DNA of 64,000 nt from Streptomyces sp. XD-27. Lineage in GTDB: Bacteria > Actinomycetota > Actinomycetes > Streptomycetales > Streptomycetaceae. This document shows positions 8,713 to 16,789 of the stretch, piece by piece. Every line of letters starts with the position of its first letter. The stretch's first letter is position 1. The stretch lies in NCBI RefSeq assembly GCF_030553055.1, contig NZ_CP130713.1:6324001-6388000 (forward strand). Direction: 5' to 3'. The notes under the pieces were generated by a model. It made no database searches, had not been told where the DNA came from, and saw only the letters and a list, made by a program, of their open reading frames with translations. Made by a program: the position numbers and the translations under genes.

Positions 8713-9321
8713 GTGCCGGGTGAAGAAGCGCACCTCGTGGGTGCAGAGACCGTCCAGCGGGCGAAGAGATGGCTCGAGGGCACCATGCGCGTGGCCCAGT
8801 CGTACACCAACACGGACGGTGCCTGGGCGAAGAAGCTCACCCTCCACTGGCCGCACGGTAATGAGAAGCAGTTCTCTTATGACCTCGGCGGGGTCATGCG
8901 TGGCGGTGACTGGGATGGCCAGATGTTCTGTGCCGAGGTCAAGTGGCGCCGGAACTCAAGTGATCAGGGTACGGAGTACAAGAGCTTTCTGGCCAAGTGC
9001 TACGTCGCACTCAGCAAGGACTACATGCTCGGCGATCACTACATGTGGATCAGCTGGGCGCCGTTCCGTGCACGCGATTGGGACGTGCTCACAGCACCGG
9101 AGACTATCCGGGAAGCCGTTCTCGCCGAGGCGGTTCGCGCTTTGGGCACGGAAGATCTCGACGAAGCCCGGGAACTGATCAAGGACGAGATCGTTGATGA
9201 GCTGTCGGCGCGGCTCTGGATCGTGGTCATGTCGGAGAAGCAGGAGAAGCTCGTTCCACTCGACGACTGGCGTGGAGTCGTCGCCCGCTTCTACAACAGC
9301 CAGGGGAAGACGTCATGGTGA
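8713..9321 (+). CDS. PD-(D/E)xK nuclease-like protein
   Basis: 202 residues from the GTG at 8713; a GTG at 8737 is an alternative, and neither has a strong ribosome-binding site. I do not recognise a named family. An N-terminal helix (AETVQRAKRWLEG) is followed by strands with YDLGG (D57) and FCAEVKWRR (E75-V-K77), then a helix EYKSFLAKCYVAL. The D...ExK spacing and the following helix fit the restriction-endonuclease fold, the usual catalytic core of Mrr/HsdR-type nucleases. The C-terminal half is alpha-helical and acidic. The next gene overlaps by 7 nt, so the two should be made together. Lying inside the island, it may be the effector of a defence system; that is inference. Confidence 0.6.
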   Translation: MPGEEAHLVGAETVQRAKRWLEGTMRVAQSYTNTDGAWAKKLTLHWPHGNEKQFSYDLGGVMRGGDWDGQMFCAEVKWRRNSSDQGTEYKSFLAKCYVALSKDYMLGDHYMWISWAPFRARDWDVLTAPETIREAVLAEAVRALGTEDLDEARELIKDEIVDELSARLWIVVMSEKQEKLVPLDDWRGVVARFYNSQGKTSW

Positions 9322-10742
9322 CACCCGTCGCACCCGAGATCGATCGCGCGCTCGACCACCCTGACCCCCGCGAGGCGGTCGAACGGGTGAAGGACGTGGT
9401 GCAGCGTCGGCTGCTTGCGGTGCATCCCTCGGCCAAGATCGTCCGGACCACCTTCTTCAACCACACCTACGTTCCTGACCTGCTGATGACGTGGAAGAAC
9501 GGCAGCCGGGCGGCTGAACGGCGGGTCTATCTTCGGGCTTCCTCCGATCCGGTTCTCCTCGCCAACGACGTGATGCTGCTCGAACGAGAGCAGCAACCGC
9601 TCGTCGTGCCGCTGGGGCAGGTCGGGGAAGGCCCTTCGTGGACCCGACTGGACGACATCGCGGGGGAGCGGCAGACGCTCGTTCTGGATCCCTTCGGACT
9701 TGGGGCCCTGCCTCTCCACTCGGCGACCCGCTCGCCGGTTGCACTCGCTTCCGACGCGATCGTCGAAGGCGGTCGCGGGATCATGGGACAGGACCAGGTG
9801 GAGCAGTTCCTCGCCTCGGTGGACCTGGGAGTTGGTGCGGCCCGCGAGGGCCGGGAGGCCCCGACTCGTGCCGCCCTGACCACGCTCGGCCGGCGCACGA
9901 CCCCGGGCGTGGCGCATCGGCTTTCCACTTTCATGGCCGCGATGTGGCAAGGCAGCGGCCGGTCGATGACGGACTTCCCTGGCAAGGTGCCGCTGCGCTC
10001 GTCCCTCGACGCCACCTCTTTGAGCCTGCTGTTGTCCTCGGAGGAGATCGGCGACGAAGACTTCTGGCGGCGTATCCAGCCGCTTGTGGATATCAAGCCG
10101 CTGCTCGACAGCGGCATCACGGACACCGAGAATCTGCAACACCTCATGCGTAGCGCCGTCGGCGCCTGGAAGGCCCATGTCTGCATGGTCGTCGAAGGGC
10201 GCAGCGCGGGCACCGGCGCGGTTGGCAGTTGGCGCTGGATGGTGGACCGAGGACGACTGGCCTTGCAGGGGCCCGATTTCATCGCGTACATCGCCGGCAG
10301 CCGCAAGGATCTGGAGTTCCCCGAGGAGCACGAGGTTCCGTTGCTGGCGGAGGTACGTGAGCGGGCGAACAGACACGGCATCACGCTCACGTCGATTCGC
10401 ATGATGACGCCGAACCGGAGTATCGGATACGACTCGCCTGGCGAAGATGTCACCAACGACCCGCAGTTGGACGGCATCAGCGCGGCGCTGGGGCAGGAGG
10501 AGGGAGTCGTCGAGGCTCTGGCTATGACACCCGGGGGGTACGCCTTGAGGTGTAACTTCTCCACACAGACGGCTGGCCCGCCCGGCGCTCGGGCGTTGCT
10601 CGTCTACGCCGATCTCTTGGGGACGGCTCTCCGTCTTCTGCGGCCGTTCGGTGAGGAGAACGCGGTCGTGCTGCGCGACCTGCTGGGCGGAGGGCCGGTG
10701 CCGCCGGCACAGTGGTCGCAGCCGACCCTGCCAGAGACGTAA
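9315..10742 (+). CDS. unknown island protein coupled to the nuclease-like gene
   Basis: 475 residues; ATG at 9315 with AGGGGAAG upstream, overlapping the preceding gene by 7 nt. No family is recognised and there is no signal peptide or membrane segment. The N-terminal 120 residues contain IVRTTFFNHTYVPDLLMTW and then ERRVYLRASSDPVLLAND. That is a PD...E-rich strand pattern which could be a degenerate PD-(D/E)xK or a binding module for the partner. The middle (TTLGRRTTPGVAHRLSTFMA, RSSLDATSLSLLLSSEEIG) is helical, and a conserved-looking segment SWRWMVDRGRLALQGPDF lies near residues 302-319. It probably works with the preceding protein as sensor or specificity subunit, as judged only from the overlap. 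Confidence 0.55.
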   Translation: MVTPVAPEIDRALDHPDPREAVERVKDVVQRRLLAVHPSAKIVRTTFFNHTYVPDLLMTWKNGSRAAERRVYLRASSDPVLLANDVMLLEREQQPLVVPLGQVGEGPSWTRLDDIAGERQTLVLDPFGLGALPLHSATRSPVALASDAIVEGGRGIMGQDQVEQFLASVDLGVGAAREGREAPTRAALTTLGRRTTPGVAHRLSTFMAAMWQGSGRSMTDFPGKVPLRSSLDATSLSLLLSSEEIGDEDFWRRIQPLVDIKPLLDSGITDTENLQHLMRSAVGAWKAHVCMVVEGRSAGTGAVGSWRWMVDRGRLALQGPDFIAYIAGSRKDLEFPEEHEVPLLAEVRERANRHGITLTSIRMMTPNRSIGYDSPGEDVTNDPQLDGISAALGQEEGVVEALAMTPGGYALRCNFSTQTAGPPGARALLVYADLLGTALRLLRPFGEENAVVLRDLLGGGPVPPAQWSQPTLPET

Positions 10743-11038
10743 GCAGAGGACAGCGGGGAGGCCGATTTCCGTTGGTCGGCGGTCCGTGTTCCCGATCACG
10801 CCCTGGCACCGCCAATGGACTCGTCGTCTCCATTGCGAGCTACGCCGAGCTCCTGGACCCGCGAGGCAGGACTGAGACACAAAGGGTGTGAGCGCCCCGC
10901 AACGTAGCACGTCGTCCGGGCGAGGCGCGCTTCTGCGGGTCGTGCACTTCTTGTCGGAGGAGTGGGAGTGAGCGATAACGGATTGCATGCCGTGACCAGT
11001 GCTGTTGGCCTACCCTGAGCTCTTGGGAGGTCACGGGA

Positions 11039-11187
11039 TTGCGGGCTGCACTTCTCAGAGAACTTGGCGGCAGAATCCGGGACTTCCACAACGGGGAGGC
11101 TCCAGAGGCTGTGCTCGACGAGGCGGGGATCACGCGCGCCTCGGAAGTCATGACGATGGTGAGTGAAAGCTGGACGAACTTCAGGAG
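11039..11187 (+). pseudogene. probable frameshifted 5' end of the following large gene
   Basis: A TTG at 11039 with a GGGAGG ribosome-binding site opens a frame coding RAALLRELGGRIRDFHNG then EAVLDEAGITRASEVMTMVSE. At the AAA of 11166-11168 one extra A would join it to KLDELQEVDSEILHTVAAYY, the start region of the 756-residue ORF. The joined sequence reads as one continuous helical protein. The GTG at 11188 has AGGAG immediately against it, too close to work as a normal ribosome-binding site, which also argues that the true start is here. Confidence 0.55.
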
Positions 11188-13458
11188 GTGGACAGCGAGA
11201 TCCTGCACACGGTCGCCGCGTACTACTGGGCACAAAGAGCCCGGATCGTGTCGGAGGCCGAAGCCGTCCACCAGGTCATCGACCCGGCCTTCGCGCTCTC
11301 GCAGGAGGCTGTCGCCTCCGTCGTGACAGGTGCCATGCGCCTTGTCGAATCCGGAACGCCGCGGGACGCGGTACCTGTGCTCACCCTCGTGCTGGAGGCC
11401 GCATCCGTCCGTTGGGGGAGGGGGATCGGGAGTCCCTGGTGGTGGGCGGCCGACGCCTATGTCGAGGCCGTGCGGCTGAGTTTGGTCGAGCGCCCCGACG
11501 GACAGCTGTTCCAACGTGCCCATGACGCTGTGCGCGCCCAGATCGACGCACTGCGCGCGGCCTCCGAGGCAGCGGACACCAGCGAACTCGCTCGGACCCT
11601 CTTCGCTGCCGGACTGCTGCATCTCAGCCCGTGCTTCGGCGAATCGGCAGGGTTGGACTTCACCAGTGCGCTGAGCATCCGGGAGGAGCGTCGCAGGCGA
11701 CAGCAGTCCCTCCACCCGGACGATCCCGCCCACACCGCGGTCCCGGACAGGCCTCCGCCTCCGGACGCGGCCGTGGCCGCCGTCGCATACCTCCGGGAAT
11801 CCGCGGGCTTGGCGGCGGGACACGAACGGGGGCGGGTGCTCAAGGCCCTGGCCGAGGCACTCTCATTCCTTGCCGGGCTGCGGAACGAGTCGTACGACCG
11901 GGAGATTCTCTTCGCCGCCCGGGAGGCGTTCGACGTCATCGATCCGCGTCGCGAGCCGTTGGCCCATCTCTACCTCTTACGGATTCTGTACCGGTGCGGC
12001 GAACTGGCCCTGCCCGACGACCTTGCTGCCATGCTGCCCGTACCCCTCTCCGCGATCAGGCAACGGCAAGGGCTCCATGAGGCGTCATGCGTCTTTGCAG
12101 AGGCGCTCACCCTGGCCATGGAAGCCCATCGCCTCGATCTCCAGGCCCGTCTGCTCACGGCGGCCGACCGTGACCTGCCGTATCTGTCCATGGACTCCCC
12201 CCGTCGGCTCCGCTGGTCGAGCGAGGTGCACTGCCTCGCCGAAGACCATCTGATCTGCACACCGGAGCCGATGCCCGTGGGCCTGCTCGTCGACCAAGTG
12301 CGCTCCTCCGCGGAGGCAGGCGCGTGGCCCGCCGAGCAACGAGCGGCGACGCTCCCTCACCTCGCGGCACACGCGGATCCGGAGCAGGAGGGCGAGGCTG
12401 GACGCGAACTCGTCGACGAGGCGCGGAAGGTGTCACCCACCCTCTTCCAGCGCCACGTCGATGCGTTCGCCTACCGCGATGCCGTACTGGCACACGACAT
12501 GGGAGTGCATGCCCAGGCACAACGGCAGTTGGACACCGCCGCGGCGTCTTTCGCGTCCGCGGCCTTCGGCTTCGCCCTGTGCCGACAGTCCGACTTCGCT
12601 CTCGCAGCCCTCGACGCCGGCCTGGGGTGCGCAGAGGACTCCGAGGGGCCAGAGGCCGAACGTGCTGCGACCGCGCTGATCCCCGCGTCCGTGTTCCTGC
12701 GCCAGGTTCCGGACGAGACCGTGGACTGGAAGCTGTACAACCTCTACGGAAGCCACCGAATGACCTCTCTCGACCGGCTGACCGCAAAGGTAGCAACCTC
12801 CTACGACCTCACGCTCGTTCTGACCCTCTTCCTGCAGGCACCGACGCCTCAGCCCCCGCTGACGGGGCGGATCTCGCTGAGCGCACCGGTCGTGCGCCCG
12901 CTCACCGGCATGCAGGCTGCCGAAGGCGACGGCGATGCGGGGGATTTCCTGGAGTCGCAGTCCGCCCAGTACGACTACCTGCTCCTTAGCCTCGTCTGTT
13001 CCTTCCGCCCCTCGTCGGAGGGAGCTCCGTTTACGGACGCGGGCGTCGGCGTCCGACTGGAGGCTCCGGGCCAGCCGGCCGAACGGCAGCCCATCGCGTG
13101 GTCCATCTCTCCGAAGAAGCGGGCCGTCCCCGTCGTGCCCTCCGGCTCGCTGATGCTGACCGCCAATCTCATGCTCGTCGACGCAGGTGTCGAGTTCACG
13201 CCGCACCAGGGCGGACGCGAGGAACTGTTCGTGGTCGGCATGGGTGAACGCGACAGCGAGCCCGAGTGGAGGTCTACCGCCACCCCGGACACGCCCCTGG
13301 TTGGCGACGAATCACTCGCCCTGATCATCCGGACCCCAGCCGGTGTGCCGACGCAGGCCCACATCACAGTGGCCGCGACCGTCAAACAGCGCCGTCTCGG
13401 CCTGATCCCGTACCGTGCTGAGCTCCCTCCTGCCTTACGGACCATCGACCTTCGGTGA
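11188..13458 (+). CDS. large helical-repeat plus beta-domain protein of the island, unknown function
   Basis: 756 residues as written, about 805 if the 5' frameshift is repaired. No named family is recognised. Residues 1-520 are alpha-helical with TPR-like helix pairs (DAVPVLTLVLEAASVRWG, ERGRVLKALAEALSFLAG, AQRQLDTAAASFASAAFGFA). The last 220 residues (LTGRISLSAPVVRPLTG through VGVRLEAPGQPAERQP to HITVAATVKQ) are predicted beta strands, like a sandwich domain. There is no signal peptide or membrane segment. A hairpin terminator follows at 13465. TPR plus beta-sandwich proteins encoded beside nucleases are common in conflict systems, where they sense or scaffold; the link to the two preceding genes rests on position only. 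Confidence 0.6.
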   Translation: MDSEILHTVAAYYWAQRARIVSEAEAVHQVIDPAFALSQEAVASVVTGAMRLVESGTPRDAVPVLTLVLEAASVRWGRGIGSPWWWAADAYVEAVRLSLVERPDGQLFQRAHDAVRAQIDALRAASEAADTSELARTLFAAGLLHLSPCFGESAGLDFTSALSIREERRRRQQSLHPDDPAHTAVPDRPPPPDAAVAAVAYLRESAGLAAGHERGRVLKALAEALSFLAGLRNESYDREILFAAREAFDVIDPRREPLAHLYLLRILYRCGELALPDDLAAMLPVPLSAIRQRQGLHEASCVFAEALTLAMEAHRLDLQARLLTAADRDLPYLSMDSPRRLRWSSEVHCLAEDHLICTPEPMPVGLLVDQVRSSAEAGAWPAEQRAATLPHLAAHADPEQEGEAGRELVDEARKVSPTLFQRHVDAFAYRDAVLAHDMGVHAQAQRQLDTAAASFASAAFGFALCRQSDFALAALDAGLGCAEDSEGPEAERAATALIPASVFLRQVPDETVDWKLYNLYGSHRMTSLDRLTAKVATSYDLTLVLTLFLQAPTPQPPLTGRISLSAPVVRPLTGMQAAEGDGDAGDFLESQSAQYDYLLLSLVCSFRPSSEGAPFTDAGVGVRLEAPGQPAERQPIAWSISPKKRAVPVVPSGSLMLTANLMLVDAGVEFTPHQGGREELFVVGMGERDSEPEWRSTATPDTPLVGDESLALIIRTPAGVPTQAHITVAATVKQRRLGLIPYRAELPPALRTIDLR

Positions 13459-13464
13459 CCCAAC

Positions 13465-13484
13465 GACCCTCCCCAAGGAGGGTC
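13465..13484 (+). terminator. hairpin terminator after the 756-residue gene
   Basis: GACCCTCC-CCAA-GGAGGGTC is a perfect 8-bp stem with a 4-nt loop, 7 nt after the stop codon. There is no long T-run, as is usual in Streptomyces. Confidence 0.7.
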
Positions 13485-13867
13485 TTCCAGGGACTGCCCT
13501 CGGCAGGAAACGGAATCGGCGGCTAAATGCTTAGAGGGCACTTGGTGGGAGGGGATGAGGTGGTTCTGACCTGCGCGAACGCGCCCGCCCGCTGGCCGCT
13601 GGCGAAGACCGCGTGCGCTAGGTGTATTAAGCCGTAGCGTTGTTGACACGGCTGATTGGCGGGTGTCCGTCGAGCGCGGTGTGGCAGCGCTGGTGGTAGG
13701 TGTGGAGGAAGTCTGCCCGGCCTGGTCAGCCCGTCTCGGCACGTGACCACCCGGGCCACAAGCCGACAGCGCAGCACCCACCTGTCCAAGCAGCGCGCCG
13801 ATACCGAAGGCCACCGCCGCAGTCCTCACCGCGAAACGGTCGGTACCGTGATCATGACGCCGTGCGA
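13485..13867. other. gene-free stretch holding an IS remnant
   Basis: Apart from the transposase scrap at 13627-13713 (listed separately) nothing coding is supported. The short ORFs here lack start signals and have mixed codon use. Confidence 0.5.
13627..13713 (-). mobile_element. IS481-type transposase, C-terminal scrap
   Basis: The reverse strand reads DFLHTYHQRCHTALDG then HPPISRVNNATA and stops with TAA at 13627-13629. This is the typical end of the DDE integrase core of IS481-family transposases (helix with H-x-x-R/C-P/H-H-x-A-L-x-G-x-x-P). Only about 29 residues remain and no terminal inverted repeats are seen. It shows past insertion and deletion in the island. Confidence 0.7.
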
Positions 13868-14545
13868 TCAGTCGATGTCCTGGGCATCGGATTCTTCGAG
13901 TAGGCGGGCCGCGAGGTCGTCGGCCCACTTCACGGCCCAGATGCGGAGAGCGGTGATGGTGGCATCGTCGAGGCCGTAGGCGGCGAAGGCTTCGTCATCG
14001 GTCCACTCGGCGCCGGTGAGGTTCGCCTGGAGGTCCTCGCGCTCGAAGCGGCCGCGGGCGTGGCGGCGGCCGAACTCCTCGAGCTCGGAGTTTGTCCAGC
14101 GGCGGGAGGCAGCGAACGCGTCGATCAGGTCGCGGGGCGCTCCGCGGTCGGCAAGGGCGCGGACCTTGGTCCCGATCACGTCCTCCTCTGCGAGGACAGG
14201 CCCGTATGGGCTTTGGACGACGGGCCGCCAGAAGATCTCCTTGAGGATGTCGACTTCACAGTCGTCCCCGGTGACTGGGTCAGTCACGGTGAAGCGAGCG
14301 GACAGCGGGGCTGTCTCCAGCGCCTGCACTTTCCAGCCCCGAGTCTCGAGGCCGCTACAGAGTGAGGCCGCGATGTCGGCCATGGGCGCCGGGTTCTCGG
14401 TGGCGACATCGAGGTCCTGGCTGGGACGGTTCACGAGGCGGTGCGCCCTCACGGCATACCCACCGGTGAGGACCAAGGGATACGGCGAGCCAAGGGCAAG
14501 CACATCCGCCAGGAGTCGCGTGTGCAGCTCCGGCATGTCCGTCAC
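13868..14545 (-). CDS. AbiEii-type nucleotidyltransferase (toxin-like)
   Basis: 225 residues. The start is the GTG at 14545, whose GTGA overlaps the TGA of the preceding gene; a later in-frame ATG at 14536 is the alternative. The nucleotidyltransferase core is visible: LVLTGGYAVRAHRLVNRPSQ followed by DLDVAT, i.e. GG...(S/D)xD-x-D, then CEVDILKEIFWRP with the third acidic residue. Later LAEEDVIGTKVRALADRG and PRDLIDAFAA match the AbiEii/AbiGii substrate-binding helices. Such enzymes act as toxins in abortive-infection systems, modifying tRNA or proteins with NTPs. The 130-residue partner encoded upstream is the expected antitoxin or cofactor. It lies inside the corA-bounded island. Confidence 0.85.
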   Translation of the reverse strand: MTDMPELHTRLLADVLALGSPYPLVLTGGYAVRAHRLVNRPSQDLDVATENPAPMADIAASLCSGLETRGWKVQALETAPLSARFTVTDPVTGDDCEVDILKEIFWRPVVQSPYGPVLAEEDVIGTKVRALADRGAPRDLIDAFAASRRWTNSELEEFGRRHARGRFEREDLQANLTGAEWTDDEAFAAYGLDDATITALRIWAVKWADDLAARLLEESDAQDID

Positions 14546-14934
14546 GCGGCTGCCCGGGCGCGGGAGGCGAGCTGGGGGAAGGCGTCCTCCCATACGGTGC
14601 GCACGGTGCGACCGACTAGGGTGCGCAGCACGGGCCACAGCTGGAGGAGCAGACCCTGGTTGAGGTACCGGGGGAGGTCGTCGTGCAGGCCCTCGTGCAG
14701 GACGGTGCGGTACAGGCCCATGCGCTGGCGAGGTTTGCCCAGGTCGTACGAGGTCATCCCGGACCAGGCCAGGTGCAGCGGCAGCTCTACGACTCCGTGC
14801 GTCGGCCCATGCAGCTCGTCCAGCGACTCCGGCAAACGGCGCCGGAACTTCTCCCGGTACAGCGCGAGGTCCTCGGCGTCCGCGCCCGAGAGGTCCCTCG
14901 GCGCGGGTGCGGTGTGCTGCGGGCTGGAGGACAT
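14542..14934 (-). CDS. small partner protein of the AbiEii-type nucleotidyltransferase
   Basis: 130 residues from the ATG at 14934 with GGAGG nearly adjacent; the longer frame to 15177 has unconserved sequence. The protein is helical: LALYREKFRRRLPESLDELH, then VVELPLHLAWSG, a YDLGKPRQRMGLYRTVLHEG segment, and YLNQGLLLQLWPVLRTLVG. I know this as a hypothetical protein commonly paired with nucleotidyltransferases in Streptomyces but cannot name a family. The 4-nt stop/start overlap with the nucleotidyltransferase shows tight coupling, as for toxin-antitoxin pairs. It lacks an obvious winged helix of the AbiEi type. Confidence 0.7.
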   Translation of the reverse strand: MSSSPQHTAPAPRDLSGADAEDLALYREKFRRRLPESLDELHGPTHGVVELPLHLAWSGMTSYDLGKPRQRMGLYRTVLHEGLHDDLPRYLNQGLLLQLWPVLRTLVGRTVRTVWEDAFPQLASRARAAA

Positions 14935-15466
14935 GCCTCCATTATGGCGTCCGCAGAAGCGGTGCGGGCCATGATGCGCGGGCCCGCGCCCGGATTGAGC
15001 AGGGGTGGACCCCGGCGGTGCGCCGGCTGCCGCAGCCTGCTCTTGCCCTGAGTAGGAGGCACGGGCTGTCGGCCGTATGCGGGTGACGGGCCGATCCTGC
15101 GCATACTGACGTCGGCGACCTATTGGGAGTCCGCACAGAGCGGGAGGGCGTGTGCGCCGTTCAGAAGCTAACGTCACTGTCTGTGATCCGTTGCGGGTGC
15201 AGCAAGGGCTACGGTGAGACGTTGACCAGGAAGCGGGACAGCGCCGAAGCCGCAGACGCAGGACCCGGATCGTCAGCCGATTCTCCCCGGATTCTCCCCA
15301 GCGGCTGCAGGAGGAGAAAAGTCCTGGTCAGGGCCTCGCCGGAGGCAGGTAGACGAGATCCCTCTCATCACTTCTCCCCAGGGGCTCCCCAGAGCCTCAA
15401 ATGGGCGCGTGTGCGGGAGGTGCGGAAGCAAACCATGCGCGCCGCGTAAGCGGGGTCGATCGACCG
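14935..15466. other. gene-free right arm of the island with CTCCCCAG repeats
   Basis: No gene is supported. CTCCCCGG at 15283-15290 and CTCCCCAG at 15294-15301, 15374-15381 and 15385-15392 mirror the four copies in the left arm. The palindrome GGTCGATCGACC (15454-15465) sits just downstream of the corA stop. The ORF at 15123-15449 has poor codon bias and no ribosome-binding site. Confidence 0.55.
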
Positions 15467-16633
15467 CTAAAGCCAATCCCGCCGCTTGAAAATCACGTAC
15501 AAACTGACGCAAACAACCCCCATCAGGCCGACCGCGAAGGGGTATCCGAAGCTCCAACTCAGCTCAGGCATGGACTCGAAGTTCATGCCGTAGATGGTTC
15601 CAACAAGTGTGGGTGCAAAGAGAATTGCGGCCCAGGCAGAGATCTTCTTGATTTCCTCGTTCTGCTCGAACCCCGCCTCGGCCAGCGCCCGCATCTCCGC
15701 GTTCTGCTGCTGGGTGACCAGCGTCGCGTTGACCGCGAGGATGTCGGAGAGGGCCGAGCGGAAGCCGTCCACCCGTTCGCTGGTGGACGTGACGTGGTCG
15801 GCGACGTCGCGCAGGTAGCGCTGGAGCTCCTCGTCGGTGCCGTACTTGTCGAAACCGGCCATCAGCGCGTGCAGCATGACGACCAGGGGGCGGGTCGCGC
15901 GCTGGAACTCGACCATCTCGCGGGCGAGTTCGTAGATACGGCGGGAGACCTCGGGGTCGCCCCGGAAGACCTCGGTCTCGATCTCGTCGATGTCGTTCTG
16001 CACACCCGCGACCACGGGCCCGTAGCCGTCCACGACCGCGTCGAGGATCGCGTACAGCACGGCCTCCGGGCCCAGGGCCAGCAGCTCGGGGGCGGCCTCC
16101 ATCCGGCGGCGTACCGCCGACAGGTCGGGCGCCATGCCGTGCCGCACGGTGATGACGAAGTCGGGGCCGACGAAGAGGTGCAGTTCGTCGAACTCCACCT
16201 CTTCCGGCGCGTCGAGGTAGCGGGCGGCGCGCAGGACGACGAAGAGGGTGTCGCCGTAGCGCTCCAGCTTGGGCCGCTGATGCGCCTCCATCGCGTCCTC
16301 GATGGCCAGCTTGTGCAGGTCGAACTCCTCGGCGAGCGAGACCAGTTCGGCCTCGCTGGGCCGGTGCAGGCCGATCCACGCCATGCTGCCGTCGGCCTCC
16401 TCGCGCAGCCGCCGGTAGGTGGCCGCGAGCGTGCCGGGGGTGGCGACACGGTGCCCGTCGCGGTAGACCGCCGCCTCGACGACGGTGCGCGCCGGGGGAG
16501 TGCCGAGGGAGCCCGGCGCGGGCGCGGCCGGCGCGTGCGGCCCCGCGGCAGGCGGCGGCGAGGCACCGCCGTTCGCCCGGCCGCCTGCCGGGCGCAGCCA
16601 GGAGTAGTGCTTCTTCTGCTCACCGCTTGTCAC
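15467..16633 (-). CDS. corA: CorA-type magnesium/cobalt transporter
   Basis: 388 residues from the GTG at 16633 with a GAGGAGG ribosome-binding site 9 nt upstream; the 550 extra codons of the open frame to 18283 are antisense to alkZ. The cytoplasmic domain (WIGLHRPSEAELVSLAEEF, FVGPDFVITVRHG, YAILDAVVDGYGPVVAGVQ) is followed by two C-terminal membrane segments with the YGMNF selectivity loop near residue 350 and the end FKRRDWL. It forms pentameric Mg channels. From codon IKKIS to the stop (about 15467-15651) codon use changes abruptly to A/T-ending codons (GCA ATT CTC TTT GCA, CTT GTT GGA). That segment was apparently supplied by the integrated island, restoring the gene. Confidence 0.93.
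   Translation of the reverse strand: MTSGEQKKHYSWLRPAGGRANGGASPPPAAGPHAPAAPAPGSLGTPPARTVVEAAVYRDGHRVATPGTLAATYRRLREEADGSMAWIGLHRPSEAELVSLAEEFDLHKLAIEDAMEAHQRPKLERYGDTLFVVLRAARYLDAPEEVEFDELHLFVGPDFVITVRHGMAPDLSAVRRRMEAAPELLALGPEAVLYAILDAVVDGYGPVVAGVQNDIDEIETEVFRGDPEVSRRIYELAREMVEFQRATRPLVVMLHALMAGFDKYGTDEELQRYLRDVADHVTSTSERVDGFRSALSDILAVNATLVTQQQNAEMRALAEAGFEQNEEIKKISAWAAILFAPTLVGTIYGMNFESMPELSWSFGYPFAVGLMGVVCVSLYVIFKRRDWL
15639..15651. other. right attachment-like core shared with 8378-8390
   Basis: GAGATCTTCTTGA is identical to the sequence at 8378-8390. To its right corA has host-like high GC; to its left the 3' end is divergent and AT-richer. This marks the likely crossover point of island integration. 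Confidence 0.65.
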
Positions 16634-16789
16634 GGACTCACACCTCCTCGCCGTACGCATCGCCACGTGGCCCACGCCGCTGTCCAGGGCCGACGCAACC
16701 CCGAGCAGGATATACGTCCGATTTGACCCGGTCGGCCAGACCGGATTTGCGGACCGAACCTGTCCGCGTCGCCCCCTACCGTGGATCTC

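Noticed and set aside
15123..15449. 108-codon ORF beside the right island boundary, considered as an integrase remnant
   Set aside because: No Arg-His-Arg-Tyr signature, poor codon bias and no ribosome-binding site.
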